Of a DNA stretch of 64,000 nucleotides, positions 12,345-24,475 are shown piece by piece (the stretch's first letter is position 1; every line of letters begins with the position of its first letter). The notes under the pieces are model-generated. The model did no database searches. It was not told the DNA's origin and saw nothing but the letters and a program-made list of their open reading frames with translations. Source of the stretch: Pachypanchax playfairii. Its lineage: Eukaryota; Chordata; Actinopteri; Cyprinodontiformes; Aplocheilidae. The stretch is taken from the NCBI GenBank assembly GCA_006937955.1, contig SSNP01000153.1:143186-207185 (forward strand), read 5' to 3'. Both the position numbers and the translations under genes were made by a program.

Positions 12345-13396
12345 GCACCGGGGATCAGCTGACAGCAGCACAGCTGACGGCAGCACTGGTGATCAGCTGA
12401 CAGCAGCACTGGTGATCAGCTGACAGCAGCACCGGGGATCAGCTGACGGCAGCACCGGGGATCAGCTGACAGCAGCACTGGTGATCAGCTGACAGCAGCA
12501 CTGGTGATCAGCTGACGGCAGCACCGGTGATCAGCTGACGGCAGCACCGGTGATCAGCTGACGGCAACACCGGGGATCAGCTGACGGCAGCACCGGGGAT
12601 CAGCTGACAGCAACATCGGGGATCAGCTGACAGCAACATCGGGGATCAGCTGACAGCAGCACCGGTGATCAGCTGACGGCAGCACCGGGGATCAGCTGAC
12701 AGCAACATCGGGGATCAGCTGACAGCAGCACTGGTGATCAGCTGACGGCAGCACTGGGGATCAGCTGACGGCAGCACCGGTGATCAGCTGACGGCAACAT
12801 CGGGGATCAGCTGACAGCAACATCGGGGATCAGCTGACAGCAGCACCGGTGATCAGCTGACGGCAGCACCGGGGATCAGCTGACAGCAACATCGGGGATC
12901 AGCTGACAGCAACATCGGGGATCAGCTGACAGCAGCACCGGTGATCAGCTGACGGCAGCACCGGGGATCAGCTGACAGCAACATCGGGGATCAGCTGACA
13001 GCAGCACCGGTGATCAGCTGACGGCAGCACCGGTGATCAGCTGACGGCAGCACCGGGGATCAGCTGACGGCAGCACCGGTGATCAGCTGACGGCAACATC
13101 GGGGATCAGCTGACAGCAGCACCGGGGATCAGCTGACAGCAACATCGGGGATCAGCTGACGGCAACATCGGGGATCAGCTGACGGCAACATCGGGGATCA
13201 GCTGACAGCAGCACCGGGGATCAGCTGACAGCAGCACCGGTGATCAGCTGACGGCAACATCGGGGATCAGCTGACAGCAGCACCGGTGATCAGCTGACAG
13301 CAGCACTGGGGATCAGCTGACAGCAGCACCGGTGATCAGCTGACGGCAGCACCGGTGATCAGCTGACGGCAGCACCGGTGATCAGCTGACGGCAGC
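12345..13396. repeat. 23-nt minisatellite carrying an E-box in each unit
   Basis: About 45 copies of GATCAGCTGACGGCAGCACCGGT, with variants CAGCAACATCGGG and CAGCAGCACTGGT. Every unit contains TGATCAGCTGAC or GGATCAGCTGAC, so the palindromic E-box CAGCTG recurs every 23 bp, partly overlapped by the palindrome TGATCA. Stops occur in each unit, so no ORF spans it. Confidence 0.94.
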
Positions 13397-14260
13397 ACAC
13401 CGAGCGTGACGTTTAGGTTTGTTCATGTTTCAACGCGTCTTTCAGCTCCAGATTTTCTTCAGGAAGCTGCTAAATGATCGTTTCTCAGGAATGAAGCTTC
13501 TCTTCAGGATAATTAGACACGAAGGACTGACTTTACCACAAGTTACAGGCAAATTATAGAGTAGGTGAAATAATGCACGAGATGGAGAAGAAGCAGGAGG
13601 AGGAGGAGGAGGCCATGAAGAGCAGAAACATGATGTCAGCAGGAGGTGGGAGGAGCTTCAGGTGGTTTCTCAATCCGACCAGATGGAAACTGAAACTGAT
13701 CTCGAGTGAACGTGAGACAAACTCCAGATGTGTGAAACTTCTGTCACATGCTGAGAACATCTGTTCCTGTGCACCTGCCTGGTTTCCAACCAGACATCAG
13801 AACCTCGTGTTCCAGCCCACACCTGTTAACCGTCTCAGGACCGACCCGTCCGCCCAGATGTTTGAACCCGGCTTGGTTCAGCAGAAAGCAGGACTGAGAT
13901 GTTCTTCACACTGTGACGGACGAGCAGCTGCTTCATCTGTTCAGCTGGAGAACAACCAAGACAGATGCACTCTGACCTTTGACCTTTCTGTTGATGTTAT
14001 TCATGAACAGAGAGACGGTTTGTGTTGCTTCATGAAGCCGGTGGGTTCATTCAGTTTCAGGTCGGCTGCAGGGTTCTCCAGACTGTCTGAAGAAGACACG
14101 TTCTAGTTTTTAATCAACTTTATATTCAATAATTATATTTATAATTAATTATATATAATTAATATTATTACTGTGAAATCCAGTGAATAAAGTCTGAAGA
14201 ACAGCAGTGAGAGTTGGATCTTCAGCCAGGAGAGCAGATTTACAGGTAGCGTTCACCTAA
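13397..14260. other. Intergenic, no supported gene
   Basis: It includes a plus frame of 177 codons (13573-14106) with no recognisable domain, and an AT-rich patch at about 14107-14170. I do not call a gene. Confidence 0.4.
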
Positions 14261-17200
14261 AGGTTCTGGAGGGTTCTGGAGGGTTCTGGACTGAAGGGTC
14301 CTGGACTGAAGGGTTCTGGACTGGAGGGTTCTGGACTGGAGGGTTCTGGACTGGAGGGTTCTGGACTGGAGGGTTCTGGAGGGTCCTGGACTGGATGGTT
14401 CTGGACTGGAGGGTTCTGGAGGGTCCTGGACTGGAGGGTTCTGGAGGGTCCTGGACTGGAGGGTTCTGGAGGGTTCTGGACTGGAGGGTTCTGGAGGGTT
14501 CTGGACTGGAGGGTTCTGGACTGGAGGGTTCTGGAGGGTCCTGGACTGGAGGGTTCTGGAGGGTTCTGGACTGGAGGGTCCTGGACTGGAGGGTCCTGGA
14601 CTGGAGGGTTCTGGAGGGTTCTGGACTGGAGGGTTCTGGACTGGAGGGTTCTAGACTGAAGGGTTCTAGACTGGAGAGTTCTAGACTGGAGGGGCCTGGA
14701 CTGGAGGGTTCTGGAGGGTTCTGGACTGGAGGGTTCTGGAGGGTTCTGGACTGAAGGGTCCTGGACTGAAGGGTTCTGGACTGGAGGGTTCTGGACTGAA
14801 GGGTTCTAGACTGGAGAGTTCTAGACTGGAGGGTCCTGGACTGGAGGGTTCTGGAGGGTCCTGGACTGGATGGTTCTGGAGGGTTCTGGACTGAAGGGTT
14901 CTGGACTGAAGGGTTCTGGACTGGAGAGTTCTAGACTGGAGGGTCCTGGACTGGAGGGTTCTGGAGGGTCCTGGACTGGATGGTTCTGGAGGGTTCTGGA
15001 CTGGAGGGTTCTGGACTGAAGGGTTCTGGACTGGAGGGTTCTGGACTGGAGGGTTCTGGAGGGTTCTGGACTGAAGGGTTCTAGACTGGAGAGTTCTAGA
15101 CTGGAGGGTCCTGGACTGGAGGGTTCTGGAGGGTCCTGGACTGGAGGGTTCTGGACTGGAGGGTTCTGGAGGGTCCTGGACTGGATGGTTCTGGACTGGA
15201 GGGTTCTGGAGGGTCCTGGACTGGAGGGTTCTGGAGGGTTCTGGACTGAAGGGTTCTGGACTGGAGGGTTCTGGACTGGAGGGTTCTGGACTGGAGGGTT
15301 CTGGAGGGGTCTGGACTGGAGGGTACTGGACTGGAGGGTTCTGGACTGGAGGGTTCTGGACTGGAGGGTCCTGGACTGAAGGGTCCTGGACTGGAGGGTT
15401 CTAGAGGGTTCTGGACTGAAGGGTTCTGGACTGAAGGGTTCTAGACTGGAGAGTTCTAGACTGGAGGGTCCTGGACTGGAGGGTTCTGGAGGGTCCTGGA
15501 CTGGATGGTCCTGAACTGGAGGGTTCTGGAGGGTCCTGGACTGGAGGGTTCTGGACTGAAGGGTCCTGGACTGAAGGGTTCTGGACTGGAGGGTTCTGGA
15601 CTGGAGGGGCCTGGACTGGAGGGTTCTGGACTGGAGGGTTCTAGACTGGAGAGTTCTAGACTGGAGGGTCCTGGACTGGAGGGTTCTGGAGGGTCCTGGA
15701 CTGGAGGGTTCTGGACTGGAGGGTTCTGGAGGGTCCTGGACTGGATGGTTCTGGAGGGTTCTGGACTGAAGGGTCCTGGACTGGAGGGTTCTGGACTGGA
15801 GGGTTCTGGAGGGTCCTGGACTGGATGGTTCTGGAGGGTTCTGGACTGAAGGGTTCTGGACTGAAGGGTTCTAGACTGGAGAGTTCTAGACTGGAGGGTC
15901 CTGAACTGGAGGGTTCTGGAGGGTTCTGGACTGAAGGGTCCTGGACTGAAGGGTTCTGGACTGGAGGGTTCTGGACTGGAGGGTTCTGGAGGGTCCTGGA
16001 CTGGATGGTTCTGGACTGGAGGGTTCTGGAGGGTCCTGGACTGGATGGTTCTGGAGGGTTCTGGACTGAAGGGTCCTGGACTGGAGGGTTCTGGACTGGA
16101 GGGTTCTGGAGTGGAGGGTCCTGGACTGGAGGGTCCTGGACTGGAGGGGTCTGGACTGGAGGGTTCTGGAGGGTCCTGGACTGGATGGTTCTGGAGGGTT
16201 CTGGACTGAAGGGTTCTGGACTGAAGGGTTCTAGACTGGAGAGTTCTAGACTGGAGGGTCCTGAACTGGAGGGTTCTGGAGGGTTCTGGACTGAAGGGTC
16301 CTGGACTGAAGGGTTCTGGACTGGAGGGTTCTGGACTGAAGGGTTCTAGACTGGAGAGTTCTAGACTGGAGGGTCCTGGACTGGAGGGTTCTGGAGGGTC
16401 CTGGACTGGAGGGTTCTGGACTGGAGGGTTCTGGAGGGTCCTGGACTGGATGGTTCTGGAGGGTTCTGGACTGAAGGGTTCTGGACTGGAGGGTTCTGGA
16501 GGGTCCTGGACTGGATGGTTCTGGAGGGTTCTGGACTGAAGGGTTCTGGACTGAAGGGTTCTAGACTGGAGAGTTCTAGACTGGAGGGTCCTGGACTGGA
16601 GGGTTCTGGAGGGTCCTGGACTGGAGGGTTCTGGACTGGAGGGGTCTGGAGGGGCCTGGACTGGATGGTTCTGGAGGGTTCTGGACTGAAGGGTCCTGGA
16701 CTGAAGGGTTCTAGACTGGAGAGTTCTAGACTGGAGGGTCCTGGACTGGAGGGTTCTGGAGGGTTCTGGACTGAAGGGTCCTGGACTGGAGGGTTCTGGA
16801 CTGGAGGGTTCTGGAGGGTCCTGGACTGGATGGTTCTGGACTGGAGGGTTCTGGAGGGTCCTGGACTGGAGGGTTCTGGAGGGTTCTGGACTGAAGGGTT
16901 CTGGACTGAAGGGTTCTAGACTGGAGAGTTCTAGACTGGAGGGTCCTGGACTGGAGGGGTCTGGAGGGTCCTGGACTGGAGGGTTCTGGAGGGTCCTGGA
17001 CTGGATGGTTCTGGACTGGAGGGTTCTGGAGGGTCCTGGACTGGAGGGGTCTGGACTGGAGGGGTCTGGAGGGTCCTGGACTGGATGGTTCTGGAGGGTT
17101 CTGGACTGAAGGGTCCTGGACTGGAGGGTTCTGGACTGGAGGGTTCTGGAGGGTCCTGGACTGGATGGTTCTAGAGGGTTCTGGACTGAAGGGTTCTGGA

Positions 17201-20200
17201 CTGAAGGGTTCTAGACTGGAGAGTTCTAGACTGGAGGGTCCTGGACTGGAGGGTTCTGGAGGGGCCTGGACTGGATGGTTCTGGAGGGTTCTGGACTGAA
17301 GGGTTCTGAACTGGAGGGTTCTGGAGGGTTCTGGACTGAAGGGTCCTGGACTGAAGGGTTCTGGACTGGAGGGTTCTGGACTGGAGGGTTCTGGACTGGA
17401 GGGTTCTGGACTGAAGGGTCCTGGACTGGAGGGTTCTAGAGGGTTCTGGACTGAAGGGTTCTGGAGGGTCCTGGACTGGATGGTTCTGGACTGGAGGGTT
17501 CTGGAGGGTCCTGGACTGGAGGGTTCTGGAGGGTCCTGGACTGGAGGGTTCTAGAGGGTTCTGGACTGAAGGGTTCTGGACTGAAGGGTTCTAGACTGGA
17601 GAGTTCTAGACTGGAGGGTCCTGGACTGGAGGGTTCTGGAGGGTCCTGGACTGGATGGTTCTGGAGGGTTCTGGACTGAAGGGTTCTGGACTGGAGGGTT
17701 CTGGAGGGTCCTGGACTGGATGGTTCTGGACTGGAGGGTTCTGGAGGGTCCTGGACTGGAGGGTTCTGGAGGGTTCTGGACTGAAGGGTCCTGGACTGAA
17801 GGGTTCTGGACTGAAGGGTTCTGGACTGAAGGGTTCTAGACTGGAGAGTTCTAGACTGGAGGGTCCTGGACTGGAGGGTTCTGGACTGGAGGGTTCTGGA
17901 GGGTCCTGGACTGGATGGTTCTGGAGGGTTCTGGACTGAAGGGTTCTGGACTGGAGGGTTCTGGAGGGTCCTGGACTGGAGGGTTCTGGACTGGAGGGTT
18001 CTGGACTGGAGGGTTCTGGAGGGTTCTGGACTGAAGGGTCTGGACTGAAGGGTTCTGGACTGGAGGGTTCTGGACTGAAGGGTTCTAGACTGGAGAGTTC
18101 TAGACTGGAGGGTCCTGGACTGGAGGGTTCTGGAGGGTCCTGGACTGGAGGGGTCTGGAGGGTCCTGGACTGGATGGTTCTGGAGGGTTCTGGACTGAAG
18201 GGTTCTGGACTGGAGGGTTCTGGAGGGTCCTGGACTGGATGGTTCTGGAGGGTTCTGGACTGAAGGGTTCTGGACTGAAGGGTTCTAGACTGGAGAGTTC
18301 TAGACTGGAGGGTCCTGGACTGGAGGGTTCTGGAGGGTCCTGAACTGGAGGGTTCTGGAGGGTCCTGGACTGGAGGGTTCTGGAGGGTTCTGGACTGAAG
18401 GGTTCTGGACTGAAGGGTTCTAGACTGGAGAGTTCTAGACTGGAGGGTCCTGAACTGGAGGGTTCTGGAGGGTTCTGGACTGAAGGGTCCTGGACTGGAG
18501 GGTTCTGGACTGGAGGGTTCTGGAGGGTCCTGGACTGCAGGTTCTGGAGGGTTCTGGACTGAAGGGTTCTGGACTGAAGGGTTCTAGACTGGAGAGTTCT
18601 AGACTGGAGGGTCCTGGACTGGAGGGTTCTGGAGGGTCCTGGACTGGATGGTTCTGGACTGGAGGGTTCTGGAGGGTCCTGGACTGGAGGGTTCTGGAGG
18701 GTCCTGGACTGGATGGTCCTGAACTGGAGGGTTCTGGAGGGTCCTGGACTGGAGGGTTCTGGACTGAAGGGTTCTGGACTGGAGGGTTCTGGAGGGTTCT
18801 GGACTGAAGGGTCCTGGACTGAAGGGTTCTGGACTGGAGGGTTCTGGACTGGAGGGTCCTGGACTGAAGGGTCCTGGACTGGAGGGTTCTAGAGGGTTCT
18901 GGACTGAAGGGTTCTGGACTGAAGGGTTCTAGACTGGAGAGTTCTAGACTGGAGGGTCCTGGACTGGAGGGTTCTGGAGGGTTCTGGACTGGAGGGTTCT
19001 GGAGGGTCCTGGACTGGATGGTTCTGGAGGGTTCTGGACTGAAGGGTCCTGGACTGAAGGGTTCTGGACTGGAGGGTTCTGGACTGAAGGGTTCTAGACT
19101 GGAGAGTTCTGGACTGGAGGGTTCTGGACTGGAGGGTTCTGGAGGGTCCTGGACTGGAGGGTTCTGGAGGGTTCTGGACTGAAGGGTCCTGGACTGGAGG
19201 GTTCTGGACTGGAGGGTTCTGGACTGGAGGGTCCTGGACTGAAGGGTCCTGGACTGGAGGGTTCTAGAGGGTTCTGGACTGAAGGGTTCTGGACTGAAGG
19301 GTTCTAGACTGGAGAGTTCTAGACTGGAGGGTCCTGGACTGGAGGGTTCTGGAGGGTCCTGGACTGGAGGGTCCTGGACTGGAGGGTTCTGGAGGGTCCT
19401 GGACTGGAGGGTTCTGGACTGGAGGGTTCTGGAGGGTCCTGGACTGGATGGTTCTGGAGGGTTCTGGACTGAAGGGTTCTGGACTGAAGGGTTCTAGACT
19501 GGAGAGTTCTAGACTGGAGGGTCCTGGACTGGAGGGTTCTGGAGGGTTCTGGACTGAAGGGTCCTGGACTGGAGGGTTCTGGACTGGAGGGTTCTGGAGG
19601 GTCCTGGACTGGATGGTTCTGGAGGGTTCTGGACTGAAGGGTTCTGGACTGGAGGGTTCTGGAGGGTTCTGGACTGAAGGGTCCTGGACTGAAGGGTTCT
19701 GGACTGGAGGGTTCTGGACTGGAGGGGTCTGGACTGGAGGGTACTGGACTGGAGGGGTCTGGAGGGTTCTGGACTGGAGGGTTCTGGACGGTCCTGGACT
19801 GGAGGGTTCTGGACTGGAGGGTTCTGGAGGGTCCTGGACTGGAGGGTTCTGGAGGGTTCTGGACTGAAGGGTTCTGGACTGAAGGGTTCTAGACTGGAGA
19901 GTTCTAGACTGGAGGGTCCTGGACTGGAGGGTTCTGGAGGGTCCTGGACTGGAGGGTTCTGGACTGGAGGGTTCTGGAGGGTCCTGGACTGGATGGTTCT
20001 GGAGGGTTCTGGACTGAAGGGTCCTGGACTGGAGGGTTCTGGACTGGAGGGTTCTGGAGGGTCCTGGACTGGATGGTTCTGGAGGGTTCTGGACTGAAGG
20101 GTTCTGGACTGAAGGGTTCTAGACTGGAGAGTTCTAGACTGGAGGGTCCTGGACTGGAGGGTTCTGGAGGGTTCTGGACTGGAGGGTTCTGGAGGGTCCT

Positions 20201-20229
20201 GGACTGGATGGTTCTGGAGGGTTCTGGAC
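14261..20229. repeat. 6-kb G-rich minisatellite with higher-order structure
   Basis: The basic words are GACTGGAGGGTTCTG (15 nt) and GAGGGTTCTG (10 nt), joined in changing order, with variants GACTGAAGGG and GACTGGATGG. A marker block, GGTTCTAGACTGGAGAGTTC, containing TCTAGA twice per marker region, recurs at irregular spacing along the array, showing that larger blocks were duplicated. The plus strand has dense GGG runs. Open frames (LEGSG / WTGGFW types, up to 177 codons) are repeat artefacts. Confidence 0.96.
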
Positions 20230-21579
20230 CACAGGATGTGGTCAACACAAACACGCCTGGATCTGAAAAGGTTTTTTATTTCGGTGTAAAAGTGTCAGAA
20301 TGTTTTTTCCAGGTGTCTCCAGGTGGGAGGAAGTTCTAAAGTACCGGATCCAACTCGTACGTGATGAACTCCCTCCAGCGCCGCCGCCAGCAGAAGATGA
20401 ATGTGAATCTGAAAAAAACCACGTGAACTTAGACCTACAAGAAAAACACAGCTTGATCTCTGCAGTCACGCCGATGACACGCCAGATTTCTAAAGGAAAA
20501 ATAACTCGAGTCAAGTTTGTGTCCAGATTCCAGAGACGTCTTCAGAGAAACAGATGTGTGTCCTGATTAACAGAGACAACCAGCAGAGACACAACATCAA
20601 ACCAGATGATCTCAGGAACATATTCATTCCTCTGTCAAAATGTTTCAACTCAGAAGAATTCAAAGTTGGACAGAAGGTCCCCCGAGTGTCTCCAATCATA
20701 GAGAAGATCTTCTGTTCCCTCCAGAGAACCTCCTGCTCTCACCTGGAACCGGATTGGAAACAGTCTGCAGCAGCTCGTGGGTTCAGGATCAAACTGAACC
20801 AGTTCCTGAGCAGCTTCAGGTTTGATGCTCCTGATCTGTGGAGAACCCGGTCGTCTTTAGAAGACTCATATTTAAATAAATCTGCACCTACGAGCCCAAA
20901 TACGACGTGCTGCTGATCCAGATTTATTAGAGGAATAAAAAGTTCTGATGGTCCAGAGTAAGAGTGGAGCTGCAGGATGTGAGTCCAGGACCAGAGTCTG
21001 ACCAGTATGTAAAGCAGATGTTTTAAACCAGACTCACACCTCGAGGAACATTAAAGAGTTTATGGATGCTGGTAAACAGACTTCTGGTACCGAGTATCAG
21101 TGGAAAACTAGACTGGTTCTGGAAACTGTAGCTGCAACTTGATGTTCTGCAGTAAGAAGGTCCGGTTAGTCTGAGGCGTCCAACACGCTGCCTGGTCTTT
21201 CTCAGATCTGCTGCTTTGTTTTATCACATAAATGAAATATGACTTTGGAGCAGAAAGCAAACATTTTAAAGAGGTTCTGTAAAGTCTGGAGAAACACGGC
21301 GGGAGGTTCTGGTTCTGTTATGACTCCTGGAAGCTGTTTTTACAACTCACACACTGTTTGATTTGGTTACAGTAGAAGTTCTTTAAAGTTCTTTAATGTC
21401 CAGGTTATTTATGTGAGTCCAGATCAACCCGACCTGCATGATGTGAGTTCTGATCCATCATGTGCTTCAACTGTACGAGCTGCACCGATGTAGAAGATTC
21501 TGTAATAACATGTTCATGTGTTCATACAGTCAGCCAATCACAGTACAGTCACATGGTTTAAACACCAGGAATGTCTCAC
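20230..21579. other. Intergenic, no supported gene
   Basis: Unique-looking sequence. Plus frames of 88-120 codons at 20300-20916 have ordinary composition but no family resemblance that I recognise and no clear splice context. Confidence 0.4.
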
Positions 21580-22250
21580 CTGATGGACCTGATGGCCCTG
21601 ATGGACCTGATGGACCTGATGGACCTGATCACCTGATGGACCTGATCACCTGATGGATCTGATCCCCTGATGGACCTGATGGACCTGATCCTCTGATGGA
21701 CCTGATCCCCTGATGGACCTGATCCCCTGATGGACCTGATCCCCTGATGGACCTGATGGATCTGATCCCCTGATGGATCTGATCCCCTGATGGACCTGAT
21801 GGACCTGATCCTCTGATGGACCTGATCCCCTGATGGACCTGATGGATCTGATCCTCTGATGGACTTGATACCCTGATGGACCTGATCTCCTGATGGACCT
21901 GATGGATCTGATCCCCTGATGGATCTGATCCCCTGATGGTCCTGATGGATCTGATGGATCTGATCCTCTGATGGATCTGATCCCCTGATGGTCCTGATGG
22001 ACCTGATCCCCTGATGGACCTGATGGTCCTTATGGACCTGATCCCCTGATGGACCTGATCCCCTGATGGTCCTGATGGACCTGATCCCCTGATGGTCCTG
22101 ATGGATCTGATGGATCTGATCCCCTGATGGTCCTGATGGATCTGATGGATCTGATCACCTGATGGACCTGATGGACCTGATGGACCTGATCCCCTGATGG
22201 TCCTGATGGATCTGATCACCTGATGGTCCTGATGGATCTGATCCCCTGAT
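21580..22250. repeat. 9-nt based minisatellite (GATGGACCT / GATCCCCT)
   Basis: About 670 bp of CTGATGGACCTGATCCC words. The 196-codon minus frame reading IRSIRTIRGSGPSG is a repeat by-product. Confidence 0.93.
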
Positions 22251-23967
22251 GTCTCATGTGTGAGTCCAGCTAGCAGCTAATGAAGACCAGGTCCTGATCT
22301 GGACCAGATTTCTGCTGCTCAGATCAGCTGTAGTGAGTTTTTATTATCGACCTTCAGACTGATGAACTTCTGCATCTGATGGATTTTCTGCTGAAAAAGG
22401 TTCTAAATGGAACCAGAATTTATGAAATGGACCTAGTCCGTGGAGCTTTGTGTTCAGGATGTTCTGTTGGTTCTCCTCAGAACATCATGTCACAGTTTTA
22501 ATTTCACTTTAGATGTTTGAAACCTTGAAACATTCTTTCAGAACTTTTTCTTTTCATTTTGTGAATCTCGTTTTCTCGTCTCGAGTCTGTTTCTTCACAT
22601 TTTTTCACTTCCTGACCAGAAAAATGTTCCCATGTGGTCCAGATCAGGGGTCGTGTTGGGAGGATAAATTACAGCTAATTCTTCTTCTCTGATGGATGTT
22701 CTGTCTGCATGATGGACCACAGGGAGTTCTCATTAGAGGATCAAACAGACGGCGTCTGCTGAAATGCAATAAGTAGTTTTCAGCCACTGAACAGGGTGCA
22801 GAGTTAGAAAATCATCTGAATAATTGGAAACACATCTTCTCATAAACGTGTGCCACTGTGAGTTCAGAACAGATTTGTGGTGGTCTGGCCCGGTTTGCTG
22901 CTCCGTGTCAGCGTGTATAATTATCTCTCGGTGTTTTTCACTCTGCTTCGACTCAGGAAGTGTTTCTGAGTGAGCCGGTGGGATTCTGCTGGAGAAAACA
23001 CCACATCATACAGTCTGAGACCCAGTTCAGATGGTTCTGGTCTGAAGCCACTCCACCTACACACCTCCTGGCCTTCAGATACCAGAAACCACCGAGACCA
23101 AGATCCTCCCTGCAACTCAGTCTCAACATCATCTCTGGACTTGCTGGAAACCGACCGGTTCTGTCAGAAAAACCAAAACACATCCCGACCCGTTTCATCT
23201 CCCAGCTGCTGCTATACCTTGTTAGGTCTGGTCCCTGAACGCATCATGACAGAAGATTCATGAAACATCTGAACGCAACAGAAAAACTTTTAGAAAGAGT
23301 CAGTTTCTAAATCAAAGTTCTTCGTGTACTCTCTGGTTCTGTTTGGATCTCGGTGCTGAGTCTAGTCTTGTGGTGTGTCAGAGAAGATCTGGAGAAGGTC
23401 TGGAAGGTGCTCGTGGTCATCAGAGCTCTCAGACCTTCAAATTGGAGGTGTGGCTACATCAGATCCAGGAAAACCTCCATCATCTCAGTCCAGAAGAGTT
23501 CTGGGAACAACAAAGAGACTGATCAGAACCTTCAAGCTCCCTGGACTCTGTTGGAGGATTCAAGTTATTTAACAGACACGAGTTCTCAGTAAACGTTTGC
23601 ATCTTCACTTACATCATTATTTAGAAACCGTCTACTCTTCATCGTGCAGATGTTTGAATCATCTGATTAAATTTATCTCATGTTTCTTCATCCAGATGTT
23701 CAGCACCATCTAAACTCTGAAGCTCCGCCCCCTCCTCTCTGTCTCCCTGTACTTCCGACCACGCTTCATATAAACAGTGAACCAGTTTATGAGGTCTGAT
23801 TCTTGGTCAACCTCATCCTCCTCTTCCTCCTCCTTCATCCTGGTTTATGGGATGTGAGAAAGCAGCTCAGTTTGCTGCTCTGAACACTAAATCTATTATG
23901 TTGTAAAATGTTTAACCACAAACATCCAAACAGGCGGAACACTCCTCTCAGCTCAGTTACAATAACA
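22251..23967. other. Intergenic, no supported gene
   Basis: No gene recognised. A GC-box-like CCGCCCC at about 23728 followed by CATATAAACAG at about 23768 on the plus strand resembles a small promoter, but nothing coding follows. Confidence 0.35.
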
Positions 23968-24170
23968 GGAGGAAGAGATGAGGAAGATGAGGAAGATGAG
24001 GAAGATGAGGGAGATGAGGGAGAGATGAGGGAGATGAGGGAGAGATGAGGGAGATGAGGGAGATGAGGAGGATGAGGGAGATGAGGAGGATGAGGGAGAT
24101 GAGGAGGATGAGGGAGATGAGGAGGATGAAGGAGAGATGAGGAGGATGAGGGAGAGATGAGGAAGATGAA
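23968..24170. repeat. Purine repeat (GATGAGGGA / GATGAGGAG)
   Basis: About 200 bp made of GATGAGGAA, GATGAGGGA and GATGAGGAG words, purine-rich on the plus strand. Confidence 0.92.
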
Positions 24171-24235
24171 TCTCTTTCAGTTAATTCAGTCTTTGGTCTG
24201 AAGAGTGAAACCGGAACCGTACCAGAACACAAAGA

Positions 24236-24475
24236 CCCGAAAAAACTTCACCTGTCTCTGTCCCGTCTCCTCCCTTGTCACCTGTCCGTGTCCTGTCTCC
24301 TCCCTTGTCACCTGTCCGTGTCCCGTCTCCTCCCACGTCACCTGTCTGTGTCCCATCTCCCCCACGTCACCTGTCCGTGTCCCGTCTCCTCCCACGTCAC
24401 CTGTCTGTGTCCCATCTCCCCCCACGTCACCTGTCCGTGTCCCATCTCCTCCCACGTCACCTGTCTGTATGTAGT
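24236..24475. repeat. About 30-nt minisatellite
   Basis: About eight copies of a unit reading CACCTGTCCGTGTCCCGTCT then CCTCCCACGT, with CTGTG/CCGTG and CATCTCC variants. Confidence 0.9.

Noticed and set aside
12345..13396. CRISPR-like array
   Set aside because: Units are contiguous with no unique spacers and the genome is a vertebrate's; it is a minisatellite.
13573..14106. Plus frame of 177 codons
   Set aside because: No recognised family, no splice context; starts in a GAGGAG purine run and lies between satellites.
20300..20916. Plus frames of 88-120 codons after the 6-kb array
   Set aside because: Ordinary composition but no family resemblance or conserved motif, and they overlap in different registers.
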